DNA of 64,000 nt from Alteromonas sp. a30 (lineage in GTDB: Bacteria > Pseudomonadota > Gammaproteobacteria > Enterobacterales > Alteromonadaceae). The stretch spans positions 124,001-188,000 of the forward strand of contig NZ_JABEPE010000007.1 in assembly GCF_026788005.1 (NCBI RefSeq), given 5' to 3'. Within the stretch, counting starts at the first letter, position 1. Every line of letters begins with the position of its first letter. The position numbers and the translations under genes were made by a program. Shown here one piece after another: positions 53,518 to 63,121 of the stretch. The notes beneath the pieces are model-generated. The model did no database searches and was not told where the DNA came from. It saw only the letters and a program-made list of their open reading frames with translations.

Positions 53518-53536
53518 ATTGTTATATTATAACAAT
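53518..53536. promoter_or_regulatory. Zur-like operator
   Basis: ATTGTTATATTATAACAAT is a perfect 19-bp palindrome centred on 53527, with the GTTATA-TATAAC core of gammaproteobacterial Zur boxes. It is 68 bp before the start of the COG0523 GTPase gene. Confidence 0.75.
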
Positions 53537-53639
53537 TTGCGAGAACGAGCAGAGCTCCTGCACTAAGTGATTCATCGTCTGCAATCAACAAGGCGAGATA
53601 CGCCGATAGCATTTGACCATAGCTTCAACCTGCGTTGGA

Positions 53640-54326
53640 TTAAACAAATGACTTAATCACTTGTGCAAATTGCTGAGGCTGCTCAAGTGGCAACATGTGC
53701 CCACTGCTAGCGGCTTTAACGAACCGTATAGTAGGGGCCCGTTGTTGTAAGCGCTGCATCCATTGGGTATCGATAAGCGGATCGTTTTCAGCATAATACA
53801 ACTGTACAGGACACGTTAGGGCGTGCAATCCAGAAGATAAATCTTCTCGCTCGGTAGTGTGGCGATACTGGCTTAGCAAGGTTTCTTCTCCAGAATCAGC
53901 GTCCATCTTTTGCAGAATATCGAAGAAACGCTCGGTCTGATTTTCTGGCGCTAATAACCCAGCCAAACGGTTCCGTGGTGTGCCTTTGTAGCCATGTTGT
54001 TCAATCAGCTTCATAGCAGAACAACGTTGCGATACCTCTGCTTCTGGGAGTTGAGTCGGGCTGTTTGACACTAAGGTTAGGCTTGCAACGGCATGTGGAT
54101 ACCGAATCGCAAAATCGGCGGCAATATACGCCCCAAGCGAGAAGCCAACTAAGTTCAGCATTTGGTTTGGATGTTGCTCAAGGAGCTGTTGTGCAATCTG
54201 TGAGAAATTAAGGTGGTTAGGAATACTGAGGTCAATAAGCTGATACGCATCTTGCAACAAAGGTCGAGCCTGTTGCCACAGCAATGGTGTACATAACGTG
54301 CCAGGTAATAAGTGAAGTTTTTTCAT
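53640..54326 (-). CDS. Alpha/beta hydrolase
   Basis: 228 residues. An oxyanion-type LPGT near the N-terminus, nucleophile elbow GFSLGA, acid in ENDPLID and His in SSGHMLP complete a catalytic triad. It resembles small carboxylesterase/BioH-like hydrolases; the substrate is unknown. It is divergent from the DsbA-like gene, with a promoter in the 90-bp spacer. Confidence 0.85.
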   Translation of the reverse strand: MKKLHLLPGTLCTPLLWQQARPLLQDAYQLIDLSIPNHLNFSQIAQQLLEQHPNQMLNLVGFSLGAYIAADFAIRYPHAVASLTLVSNSPTQLPEAEVSQRCSAMKLIEQHGYKGTPRNRLAGLLAPENQTERFFDILQKMDADSGEETLLSQYRHTTEREDLSSGLHALTCPVQLYYAENDPLIDTQWMQRLQQRAPTIRFVKAASSGHMLPLEQPQQFAQVIKSFV

Positions 54327-54416
54327 TTCAATGTTGTAAGGATTTTATTTGGTGTTAAGACTAGGTACTCTTGGTCGTGAATACAATCACTCAGTCAGCA
54401 TTAACGGGAAAGGTTT

Positions 54417-55754
54417 ATGGGTAGCATTCTCATGCCTTATGTTGCTAAAGCAATATCCAGCAACAAGGTGAAGCAGTTCAAATATCAGGTCCAAAAGTTC
54501 AAACGAGTGGTATCGCGTAAACCGCCAACCCTAGATATCTTCTTACGTATTGATGATCCCTACAGCTTTCTTTTGGTACAAGTGCTGCCTGCCTTTTTGC
54601 ATCGCTTTGCGATTGAGGCGCGTTTTCACACGTTATTGGAAGTTCAGCAGGATATGTATCCCGCGTTGGACATGTGGCGCGAATACGCATTAAAAGATGC
54701 GTCACACCTTGCTCGTTTGTATGAGCTTGATTATCCCTTCGAGTGGTTGAGCATGACACAAGCGCCATCAACGCTATCTTTTTCTCGTGATTTGCTTGAA
54801 CAAGCTAGCGCTCGTTTGTTGCAAGCAGAAGCGTCGGATACCTATTTAAACGTGGCGAAACGGGTATTTTGCGAGGTGTGGTTGAAACAGACATTGTCAG
54901 ATTTGCCAAGCGTCTCCTTTGCTGATTTATCGGAAAAACGGCATAGCAACGAACAGTTGTTAAAGCGCAAAGGGCATTATTTCGGGGCCATGATGTATTT
55001 TGAAGGCGAGTGGTATTGGGGAATAGATCGCCTCGATCATTTGGAGCAGCGTTTGATTGACGCAGGTTTAACCCAGTTTCCCCAAGACAAAGTACGATTC
55101 AATTTAACTTATCGAGATTTCTGCCAAACACCAGCGCCTTCGAATGAAAAACAGGCCAGTCACAATAGGCTACCGTTGACGATCTATTGGTCGGCACGTA
55201 GCCCGTATTCTTACCTTGGTTTATTAAGAGCGGTAGCGCTTGCTGAGCATTATCAATTGCCTTTAGAAGTGAAGCCTGTATTGCCCATGATGATGCGGGG
55301 AATGCATGTACCGCAAAATAAGAAAATGTATATCTTCCACGATGCAAAACGCGAAGCGGACAAATTTGGTATTCCTTATGGATTCATTGGCGATCCTTTG
55401 GGTCCCGCCGTAGAGCGATGCTACGCCTTGTTAAATTACGCAAGAGCGGAAGATAAATTACTGCCTTTTCTTCTTAGCTTTGCCAAAGCCGTAAATAGCG
55501 AGGGAATAAGGGCTGAAACTGATAAGGGGATGCAGCGAATCTTATCTCGATGCGGGTTGTCGTGGAGCGCTGCTCAAGCACACATTAACGGAACACATTG
55601 GAAAGCAGAAGTGGAAGATAATCTCAATGAAATGATGCAAATCGGGTGTTGGGGCGTCCCCAGCTTTCGCTATGGCGAGTTAATACTCTGGGGACAAGAC
55701 CGACTCGGTATTTTGGAGCATCATATTCAAAAAAACACTTCTACACCGCGCTGA
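54417..55754 (+). CDS. Tandem DsbA/2-hydroxychromene-2-carboxylate isomerase-like protein
   Basis: 445 residues with two thioredoxin-fold (kappa-GST/HCCA) domains. The first starts with LDIFLRIDDPYSFLLVQVLP (about 38), the second with LTIYWSARSPYSYLGLLRAV (about 255). Each DPYSF/SPYSY is the glutathione-site motif of this superfamily. The second domain ends with WGVPSFRYGELILWGQDRL, typical of HCCA isomerases. A duplicated arrangement is unusual for a family normally near 200 residues. It has no signal peptide. The role may be glutathione-linked isomerisation or reduction, unproven. Confidence 0.78.
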   Translation: MGSILMPYVAKAISSNKVKQFKYQVQKFKRVVSRKPPTLDIFLRIDDPYSFLLVQVLPAFLHRFAIEARFHTLLEVQQDMYPALDMWREYALKDASHLARLYELDYPFEWLSMTQAPSTLSFSRDLLEQASARLLQAEASDTYLNVAKRVFCEVWLKQTLSDLPSVSFADLSEKRHSNEQLLKRKGHYFGAMMYFEGEWYWGIDRLDHLEQRLIDAGLTQFPQDKVRFNLTYRDFCQTPAPSNEKQASHNRLPLTIYWSARSPYSYLGLLRAVALAEHYQLPLEVKPVLPMMMRGMHVPQNKKMYIFHDAKREADKFGIPYGFIGDPLGPAVERCYALLNYARAEDKLLPFLLSFAKAVNSEGIRAETDKGMQRILSRCGLSWSAAQAHINGTHWKAEVEDNLNEMMQIGCWGVPSFRYGELILWGQDRLGILEHHIQKNTSTPR

Positions 55755-55756
55755 TA

Positions 55757-56338
55757 TTAATTACAAAGCCTTCGCTCACAGGGCTTGCCGTCATTGTCGC
55801 CATCAATTTTAACATTGGGACAATGATTCAAATAAAACAGGGCTTCCTCGCAGGAATTCATATCGCTGCAATATTGTTTGCCTTCACAGCGAAATTGGCT
55901 GTTTTGCTGCGCCCTGTAAGATGAAGCGTCTTGATTTGAAAATTGGGGAGCAAGCGATGGGCGAGGTTGGTTGTTTACACCGCTATTCACAGATAAGTAG
56001 TCTTCGCTTTCTTGCGGGGCTTGGGTTGGCTGAATAATCGGGGAGATAAGCTCCATATAAACCCAGATTAACAGGGGTAACAACACGGTTCCGAAAGTAA
56101 TAAGGGGACTGGGACCGAACCCTGAAGTTTTGCTGTGAACACCAATTAAGGCGGCGCGCACAGCCGTTGGTTTCGGGGTTGAAATATCTAAATCGAACTC
56201 AACCACATCGCCTACTTTGGGGCGTCGATCCCCCCTTTTAAACTTGGATATATGGATGAACACTTCTTTTTCGTGTTCCGCGCTTTTGATAAAACCAAAT
56301 CCTCGGTTGTCTTCCCAACGCACAATTTTGCCTTTCAT
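55757..56338 (-). CDS. Cold-shock domain + membrane segment + excalibur domain protein
   Basis: 193 residues. Cold-shock domain (1-68: GKIVRWEDNRGFGFIKSAEHEKEVFIHISKF in parts), one membrane helix (about 78-96, TFGTVLLPLLIWVYMELI), a low-complexity linker and a C-terminal excalibur-type domain (about 150-193) with four cysteines and the DGDNDGKPCE calcium loop. The N-terminal nucleic-acid-binding domain should face the cytoplasm and the Ca-binding domain the periplasm. Function unknown. It is tail-to-tail with the tandem DsbA-like gene, 2 bp apart. Confidence 0.85.
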   Translation of the reverse strand: MKGKIVRWEDNRGFGFIKSAEHEKEVFIHISKFKRGDRRPKVGDVVEFDLDISTPKPTAVRAALIGVHSKTSGFGPSPLITFGTVLLPLLIWVYMELISPIIQPTQAPQESEDYLSVNSGVNNQPRPSLAPQFSNQDASSYRAQQNSQFRCEGKQYCSDMNSCEEALFYLNHCPNVKIDGDNDGKPCERRLCN

Positions 56339-56373
56339 TCAGCTCGTCCTGCCCTTTACTTTCACTTAATCAG

Positions 56374-56410
56374 AAAAGACCTAATATTTACTATTTTAAG
56401 GTCTTTTTTA
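56374..56410 (-). terminator. Terminator of the FIST-GGDEF gene
   Basis: On the minus strand AAAAGACCT pairs with AGGTCTTTT across a 16-base loop, followed by a T run. It lies between the FIST-GGDEF stop and the cold-shock gene start. Confidence 0.65.
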
Positions 56411-56519
56411 TAACCTAATTAATGAGGATTCTAGCCTTGAATGAAAGGAAATGAAAATTTAATTGCAAAAGAGAATACAATGGATCTCGTTGGAATAAAA
56501 AGTGCCCGGAATGAGATTT

Positions 56520-58271
56520 TTAACGCCATTCAACGCGATTGCGACCAGCGTGTTTAGCTGCATATAAGGCTTCATCCGCTGTCTTAATCACATTTTGACC
56601 AATATATTGATTGTGACTAGCAATGGATATACCAAATGAGGCCGTTATATTTGGTACGTGTTTGCTTGAGCGTTCGCCACTGCGTAACTCTACAGCTTTA
56701 CGAAGATGTTCTGTAATATCCAGAGCCTCGGTTAAGCTGGTTTCCGGTAATACCAAAACAAACTCTTCTCCACCGTAGCGCGCAAAAATATCATTGCAGC
56801 GAATACGGTGATTAATAATATGAGCGATCTTTTTAAGCATATTATCGCCAATAATATGACCAAAATTATCGTTGACCTGTTTGAAGTGGTCGATGTCCAT
56901 TAATACCACAGCCATGTCGCATTCACGCTCTTTGCAGCGGCGCATTTCTAGCTCAAAGTATTCCTCGAACGCGCCTCGATTCATAATGCCTGTTAAACCG
57001 TCGAGCTTGGCAATGTCTTTTAGTTTGGCATTGGCCTCTTCCAATTCATAAGTCACTTGTGAAATGAAGTGCATCAAGCGCGTCATAGCTTTAGAGCCAT
57101 GCTCTGATTTCACCGCTTTTTCAGCTTTTTCATATCGAGATTCTTTATCTAGCAGTGTTTCTTTGATGGCAACCACTACAAAGGCGGTATTAAGTACATT
57201 GGTTTCACTAGACAAGTTAGCGTACTCGCCGTAGGTGAAAAAGCCCGCTGTAGGCGCAAGCGCTTCAAATGGTTGTAGTTCCGTGCCAATATCCTCACCT
57301 AAATAGATGCGGCGACAACCACAAGAGAACAGATAAAGACCATCAGGAGAAAAGTTGGAGAGCTGTTCAACCGATTGGTTCACTTCATCAAAGATGACAT
57401 TAATATCACCATAACCGAAACGCACTAAATCGCCTTGTTCAACGTCAGCTAAAAAGGCAAGGCTATCTTCTGCTTCCGAGTAAACGGGCGCACGTGCAAA
57501 ACTTTTATCGCCGCGTTCTATCATCAGCGGGAAGCTAAGAATATCGGTGAATATTTCATCTTCAATTTTGCCAATATAATGCTGATATAGCTGTTTTGCG
57601 GGCTTGTGATCAATTTCATAGATCACGTTATCATCGGCTTTTGTCACTTCCATTCTAGGACCAAAAGGGATCCACCCCTGCAAACTATGAACAGCAATTT
57701 CTAGGTCATCGCCAGAGAGGATGGCGATTGCCACGCCCGAAGAGGAAAACTCAGTATTGTTAAAGACGAGCGTATATTCTTTTGCGAAATAATCGCCAGC
57801 ACCACCTCCAAAAATGGGAATATTCCCTGCACCGTTTTGTACGCCAATCATAAAGTCGTTGCAGTCTACGGCAATGGCATTAGCAAGAATAATCATCCCT
57901 TTTGCATGAGGATAACGTTCCGAAACATAGACGCCGAATTCTTCACCTGTTTTAAGCTCGTCGGTGCCGTTTAAACTGACTAAATGTGAAGCAACCTCAG
58001 AGGTTTCGAATTGGGAAATGGAAATGACCGTTGTCTTTTCAAGTAACTTACCTCGGCTAATTTCGCCGTTCGTGCTGCAACCAATAATGTTAGCGTTAGG
58101 AATATGCTGATGAATCACATTGGAAATTTGCAATAGGGTATTTTGAACTGTGCTATGAGAAAACACTTGAACGAGAAACTCACCTTCCATCGAGGCCAGC
58201 GATTCTAATTGCTGCGCCATAGAAGGCGAGAGTTGCTCGATATCCTGTATTTCAAATGATAAGTGCTGCAT
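56520..58271 (-). CDS. FIST-domain sensor diguanylate cyclase
   Basis: 583 residues. FIST_N and FIST_C sensory domains (about 1-210 and 220-370) precede a coiled coil and a GGDEF domain (about 420-583) with the active signature RYGGEEF and DIDHFKQVND. FIST domains bind small ligands, often amino acids or nitric-oxide-related signals. There is no membrane segment, so it senses a cytoplasmic cue and makes c-di-GMP. A diguanylate-degrading HD-GYP protein lies 3.3 kb away. Confidence 0.93.
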   Translation of the reverse strand: MQHLSFEIQDIEQLSPSMAQQLESLASMEGEFLVQVFSHSTVQNTLLQISNVIHQHIPNANIIGCSTNGEISRGKLLEKTTVISISQFETSEVASHLVSLNGTDELKTGEEFGVYVSERYPHAKGMIILANAIAVDCNDFMIGVQNGAGNIPIFGGGAGDYFAKEYTLVFNNTEFSSSGVAIAILSGDDLEIAVHSLQGWIPFGPRMEVTKADDNVIYEIDHKPAKQLYQHYIGKIEDEIFTDILSFPLMIERGDKSFARAPVYSEAEDSLAFLADVEQGDLVRFGYGDINVIFDEVNQSVEQLSNFSPDGLYLFSCGCRRIYLGEDIGTELQPFEALAPTAGFFTYGEYANLSSETNVLNTAFVVVAIKETLLDKESRYEKAEKAVKSEHGSKAMTRLMHFISQVTYELEEANAKLKDIAKLDGLTGIMNRGAFEEYFELEMRRCKERECDMAVVLMDIDHFKQVNDNFGHIIGDNMLKKIAHIINHRIRCNDIFARYGGEEFVLVLPETSLTEALDITEHLRKAVELRSGERSSKHVPNITASFGISIASHNQYIGQNVIKTADEALYAAKHAGRNRVEWR

Positions 58272-58661
58272 AAAATGCCCTGCTATTGCTAAGACTAATA
58301 CTGCCGTGATTAAGTCACTCGGGACGGCGATTGGTTACAACACCCATCTTAAGCGTAATGCATCGAATGGATGTGTCTTGAAGGTTATTATATTTACCTG
58401 TTTGGGAGACTTTAACAGCATTTTGCTAAAAGTGTAAAGGCGATGGGTGTTGTTTGTTTACCGAATTGGTTATGTGTAGGAATACACAAATCACGGCGTT
58501 TTATAGGAGTTTATTAGTATTTTATTATTAATAACAGTAGGTTGAATTTGTTTTTTTCTATGAAAATTAGCGCCACTGCCTACTCCGGGAAAATATTAAG
58601 AATGCAGTGACGCTAACCTTAGGACACACTCGGTTCGTCAATTAAGCAAAGCGCCTAGGGG
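58272..58661. other. Spacer between FIST-GGDEF and pirin genes
   Basis: AT-rich 390 bp. It contains the FIST-GGDEF promoter (minus strand) and the hairpin terminator of the pirin gene at 58567-58616. No ORF is supported. Confidence 0.5.
58567..58616 (-). terminator. Long hairpin terminator of the pirin gene
   Basis: TTAGCGCCACTGC (58567-58579) pairs with GCAGTGACGCTAA (58604-58616), a 13-bp stem with one mismatch. On the minus strand it is followed by AATTTTC, so it would terminate the pirin transcript. Confidence 0.7.
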
Positions 58662-59504
58662 TTAAATGGCGCCAAATTTACCTTCTTGATAATCTTTTAC
58701 GGCTTGATGAAGCTCTTCTTGGGTATTCATAACAAAAGGTCCCATATGCGCAATTTCTTCATCAATACGATTGCCAAGTAAAATCAAAGCACCGCCACCT
58801 TTTTCGCTGGAGAGTTCCACTTTACTTTGGCTATCTAACACTATTAAATGCCCGGCTTGAATACCGTTGATTTCCCCCGAGTGCACGTAAATGAACGCTT
58901 GCTCATGGGTACTGACATCTAACTCAGCGTTGCTGTTTTCTGCTAATGTTACATCTGCAATTGCGCCCCCGGCTGTAAGCTCGTTAAGTGGGGAAAGCGC
59001 GCCAAATTGAGGATTTTCAGCAAAATGCCATTGGCCCGCAAGGGCTCTAAGTTTGGCACCTGTGCTATTTTCAATCACAGGCAAGCCAGTGTCGGTCGAA
59101 TCCTGATAGCGCGCAGGGCGAAGCTTGTCTTTTTTCGGCATATTTAGCCAAATTTGAAAACCATGCATTCCGTCTGTTTTATCTGCAATAGGCATTTCTG
59201 AATGCACTACGCCAAAACCGGTACTCATCCATTGCACATGGCCTGCGGTTATCGCTTTTTTGTTTCCCATTTGATCTTGGTGTTCGAAGCCACCTTTAAT
59301 AATGTAGGTAAAGGTTTCAATTCCACGGTGAGGGTGAGGAGGAAAGCCAGCCATGTAATCCGATGCATTTTCAGATTTAAGTTCATCTATCATCAAATAA
59401 GGGTCAAGGTGTTGACCGGAGAAATCTGCTACACGCGCTATTTTCACGCCAGCACCATCTTGAGTTGGCTGTGAGCGAACCATATTAAGCACTTTCATTT
59501 TCAA
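58662..59504 (-). CDS. Pirin family protein
   Basis: 280 residues. The N-terminal cupin has the metal-binding set HPHRGIETFTY, GHVQWMSTGFGVVHSEMP (three His and one Glu). Residue spacing matches YhhW-type pirins, which have quercetin dioxygenase activity in E. coli. The physiological role is unclear. It appears monocistronic, with a terminator at 58567-58616. Confidence 0.93.
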   Translation of the reverse strand: MKMKVLNMVRSQPTQDGAGVKIARVADFSGQHLDPYLMIDELKSENASDYMAGFPPHPHRGIETFTYIIKGGFEHQDQMGNKKAITAGHVQWMSTGFGVVHSEMPIADKTDGMHGFQIWLNMPKKDKLRPARYQDSTDTGLPVIENSTGAKLRALAGQWHFAENPQFGALSPLNELTAGGAIADVTLAENSNAELDVSTHEQAFIYVHSGEINGIQAGHLIVLDSQSKVELSSEKGGGALILLGNRIDEEIAHMGPFVMNTQEELHQAVKDYQEGKFGAI

Positions 59505-59898
59505 CCTCTACAAATACAAATTTAGCGTCGGGTACTTTATCAATCGTTTTAGTTGGAAACTATCGCTTAAAACAGGCTTTTTTATTCTATTAAATCGAAC
59601 TTTTGATACGGTCGTTTTTATTAAATGCTCGAAATTATAATGAGAGTAATAAATAAGGCAGGCATGAAATAAAGCGATAACTAATTAAAGTTTAAGCTGT
59701 TTTATTTCCTGAAATTTGTTGCATTATTTTAATTTTAAGCATGCTTTTTTAAGCTCTCGTTTAATTAATTCAACCTCCATTTTTTGCTCAGCAAAAGAAA
59801 ATCGTTTAGCTATACTTTTAAAATACAAAAGCGTGGTTTTAATTAAATTGTCAGATGATGAAATCGGATAATTTAGAGTGGTTTTCTAGAGGTTTAAA
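59505..59898. other. Divergent spacer between pirin and sensor-kinase genes
   Basis: AT-rich 394-bp region containing both promoters. I found no ORF or tRNA. An AGAGG ribosome site (59888-59892) lies six bases before the GTG start of the kinase gene. Confidence 0.5.
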
Positions 59899-61557
59899 GT
59901 GGGTAAAGTGAGTTTAACTAAACTTTTTTTATTGTTTGTCGCTTTGCTTTTTGTTGGATTATCCACCATCGTTGGGTATTGGTTAGCGCTTGAATTTATG
60001 AAGGGAGAGTATTCCGTTAAGTTCGAATCTCCGGCGGCTGTTTCTAGCAAAGTGTTAAATGAAAAGCTAGCCGATATGTCTTATACCACGCGGTCCCTAA
60101 CCCAGTTTTTTAAATCTTCAAGTTACGTTGAAAAAGATGAATTTAGTGGTTTTACCTCCCTAATTTTTAATCAATTTGATTATGTGTCTGCGGTCGCCTA
60201 TTTTGAGAGTAAAAATATTCAAGAAGATGGTGACTTTCAATTGGTTTATTTCGATAAAAGTGTCGATTATGCATTTTTATCAGAATCTGGAATTGAAACT
60301 GTTTTTTCTCAATATGTATCAAATATTAAGTTCCATTCAGATTCAGCAATAGCGTCAAAAATAACACCGTTAAATACCAAAGATGGTTTTTATTCAGTGG
60401 TTATTGAACGTATTTCTGGTACTCACACATTTATTGTAATGGTGGTGGATATTCGGGCAATTTTACGTTCCGTTTTACAGAATCCAATTACACATCGCTT
60501 CGCGATATATCGCCTCCAAGGAGAAGCTCAGTTTTTAGAATATTCAGCGGTACCTAATTTTTCTCTCCAACAAGCCGACTTTTCTGCGGAACTCACCTTT
60601 TTCAATAATCGCTGGAAGTTGGAGATTCAAAATCCGTTTGAAAGGACGTCGGCTTCCTTTTATTTAATTCTCGCTGGCTTTTTGGTCGTTAGCCTATTCA
60701 TTTTGGTTCTCGTTGCTATTTTGCTCAGAATGAAGCGTTTATACGAACAACGAGAAGTCGCGATTTATGAACTGAAATTTGCTCAAGAAAAGCTAGTTGA
60801 GGCGGAGAAAATCAATGCGATGGGAGGATTAGTTGCAGGAATCTCTCATGAGGTAAACACCCCGCTTGGCATTGGTATTACCAGTATCTCGCACCTAAAA
60901 GCGCTGCTGGATGATGTGAATACGGACTTCACTAACGGCGTATTGGATTCCCGCAAATTCGAAGACTTTGTTGAGTCGAGTCACGACTTGGTATCAATGG
61001 CCCTAAACAATATGGATAAGGCATCTAAGCTGGTGGCTGCTTTTAAACGTGTGGATGTGATAAACGCCGATCATGCGAAAGAGGTGGAAGAGGTCGATCT
61101 TAACGAGTTTGCTGGTCAATTTATTGAACTCTATCAGAGCGAGTGCGGTGGTGAGAAAATCAAATTTCATCTGAATGTCGATGAGTCGTTGCATGTTTAC
61201 ACTTATGCCAGCGTGCTATCTCAAGTCCTGACTTATCTTACTACGAATACCTTAATGCACAGCAATAGAGCCGACGCACAGAGCTGCGGCGTTTTTCTGA
61301 CCATTGGACGTTATAAGGAAGACGGCAAGGTTTGGTTGAAATTTGAAGATAAGGGCGTGGGTGTTGATGAAGGGTGTTTGAAGAAAATTTTTGAGCCGTT
61401 TTATACCACAAAACGTGGAGAGGGGAGTGTGGGTTTAGGATTAAGTGTTGTGTATAACCTAGTGAAAAGTAAGCTGAAAAGTGACCTATTTTACGGCAGC
61501 AAAATTAATCAGGGCTTATGGATTGAGTTTGAATTAAAAAATCTCAAAGGGGTATAG
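59899..61557 (+). CDS. Membrane sensor histidine kinase, partner of the HD-GYP regulator
   Basis: 552 residues from GTG 59899. Two membrane helices (about 8-30 and 254-276) flank a periplasmic sensor of about 220 residues with no recognised domain. A coiled coil leads to the H-box ISHEVNTPLGIGITSISHLK with phospho-His317. The ATPase has an N-box LTTNTLMHS, DKGVGV and SVGLGLSVVYN. It is 3 bp upstream of the HD-GYP gene. The phosphoacceptor helix is nearly the same as that of the kinase at 63122, suggesting a shared partner. Confidence 0.9.
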   Translation: MGKVSLTKLFLLFVALLFVGLSTIVGYWLALEFMKGEYSVKFESPAAVSSKVLNEKLADMSYTTRSLTQFFKSSSYVEKDEFSGFTSLIFNQFDYVSAVAYFESKNIQEDGDFQLVYFDKSVDYAFLSESGIETVFSQYVSNIKFHSDSAIASKITPLNTKDGFYSVVIERISGTHTFIVMVVDIRAILRSVLQNPITHRFAIYRLQGEAQFLEYSAVPNFSLQQADFSAELTFFNNRWKLEIQNPFERTSASFYLILAGFLVVSLFILVLVAILLRMKRLYEQREVAIYELKFAQEKLVEAEKINAMGGLVAGISHEVNTPLGIGITSISHLKALLDDVNTDFTNGVLDSRKFEDFVESSHDLVSMALNNMDKASKLVAAFKRVDVINADHAKEVEEVDLNEFAGQFIELYQSECGGEKIKFHLNVDESLHVYTYASVLSQVLTYLTTNTLMHSNRADAQSCGVFLTIGRYKEDGKVWLKFEDKGVGVDEGCLKKIFEPFYTTKRGEGSVGLGLSVVYNLVKSKLKSDLFYGSKINQGLWIEFELKNLKGV

Positions 61558-61560
61558 CTT

Positions 61561-63108
61561 GTGATGTCGAATCCTTTGTTTGCTAACCAAAAATCAATAC
61601 AAGTTGATAATAGTTCTGTTGTTAATAGAGCCAATTATTCGCCTCTGAAAGTATTGATTATTGATGATGAACCGGAAGTGCATCGAGTTACTGATCTTGC
61701 ACTGAAAAGGTTCAAGTTTGAAGGCAACAGTGTTGAGTTTCTACATGCCTATTCAGCCAAGGAAGCTGAAAGCGTATTTGAAGATAATCCCGATATTGCC
61801 TTGGCACTCGTTGATGTTGTGATGGAAAGTGATCATGCAGGTTTGGATTTAGTGCACTACGTGAGAACGGTTCTGGATAACCATACTTGTCGTTTGGTGT
61901 TACGCACTGGGCAACCGGGGCAAGCACCAGAGCACGAAGTGATCGAGAAGTACGACATCAATGATTATAAAGAGAAAACCGAATTAACCAGTCAAAAACT
62001 AAAAACGCTTCTTTACAGTGCGTTACGTTCACATCGAGACATCAAGACGATTGAAAGTCACCGCAAGGGATTACGTCAGGTAATAGAAAGTACCACTTCA
62101 ATGTTAAAGCCCAACTCTATGAATGAGTTTGCCTCTGCGGTACTGAAGGAAATTATGAATATCCTTCAAATCGATTCAACCGCTTTATATTGCTCGACGT
62201 TTGGTTCTCATGAAGACGGAGTCAGTCAAGCAAAAGTCTTAGCGGTAACGGGTGCGTTAGGCAGCGTATTAAACGGTGGAATGGAGTTGCTTCCTGATGA
62301 TGTAAAAAGGTTATTTGATCAAGCTTTACGGGATCGAAAATCGCTCCACAGTGATAAAGGCTACGTGTTTTATACGCAAACCGACTCGGGATTTGAGAAC
62401 CTGTTGTTTATCGGTTTACATGAATCGCTGACAGATACTCAGCGCGAATTGTTAGAAATTTATTGTATTCATGTTTCGCTCACTTATGAGATTTTAATGA
62501 AGAGTGAGGAAATCATCGATACCCAACGTGAGTTAGTTTACTTATTGGGTGATGCCGTTGAAATGCGCAGTAAAGAAACAGGAGCCCACGTTAAACGGGT
62601 GTCATTGGTGTGCTATGAGTTAGCCAAACTTGCCAATTTGCATGAAAAGGAGGCGTTGGAGCTTAAACGCGCTTCTCCATTACATGATCTTGGCAAGGTG
62701 GCAATCCCTGATGGCATTTTGCACAAGCCCTCTAAGTTGAACGAATCGGAATGGGAGATCATGAAGTCCCATGCTCAAGTGGGATACGACATTTTGCAGA
62801 AGTCAGCCCGTCCTATTTTGAAAAAGGCGGCTGAAATTAGTTTGACGCACCATGAAAAATGGGACGGAAGCGGTTATCCACAAGGGCTATCCGGGACTGA
62901 TATTCCACTTTCCGGTCGTATTACAGCAATTGCAGATGTATTTGATGCCTTAGGATCCGCACGCTGCTACAAAAGAGAGTGGTCGCGAGAACAGATTAAG
63001 TCGGAATTGACAGCGCAGTCGGGTAAGCACTTTGATCCTGACTTGGTGAAGCTACTGGTAAACAACTTCGACACATTCTGGAAAATTAGGCAGCAAAACC
63101 CTGATTAA
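61561..63108 (+). CDS. Response regulator with DUF3369 and HD-GYP domains
   Basis: 515 residues. Receiver (about 28-150, IIDDEPEVH, phospho-Asp85 in LVDVVMES) is followed by a DUF3369-type GAF-like sensory domain (about 170-320) and an HD-GYP phosphodiesterase domain (about 330-515) with HDLGK and HHEKWDGSGYP. It degrades c-di-GMP when switched on by phosphorylation. The start may be GTG 61561 or ATG 61564; both have AAAGGGG upstream. It lies between two histidine kinases in one operon. Confidence 0.95.
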   Translation: MMSNPLFANQKSIQVDNSSVVNRANYSPLKVLIIDDEPEVHRVTDLALKRFKFEGNSVEFLHAYSAKEAESVFEDNPDIALALVDVVMESDHAGLDLVHYVRTVLDNHTCRLVLRTGQPGQAPEHEVIEKYDINDYKEKTELTSQKLKTLLYSALRSHRDIKTIESHRKGLRQVIESTTSMLKPNSMNEFASAVLKEIMNILQIDSTALYCSTFGSHEDGVSQAKVLAVTGALGSVLNGGMELLPDDVKRLFDQALRDRKSLHSDKGYVFYTQTDSGFENLLFIGLHESLTDTQRELLEIYCIHVSLTYEILMKSEEIIDTQRELVYLLGDAVEMRSKETGAHVKRVSLVCYELAKLANLHEKEALELKRASPLHDLGKVAIPDGILHKPSKLNESEWEIMKSHAQVGYDILQKSARPILKKAAEISLTHHEKWDGSGYPQGLSGTDIPLSGRITAIADVFDALGSARCYKREWSREQIKSELTAQSGKHFDPDLVKLLVNNFDTFWKIRQQNPD

Positions 63109-63121
63109 GGGAAGACAATTG

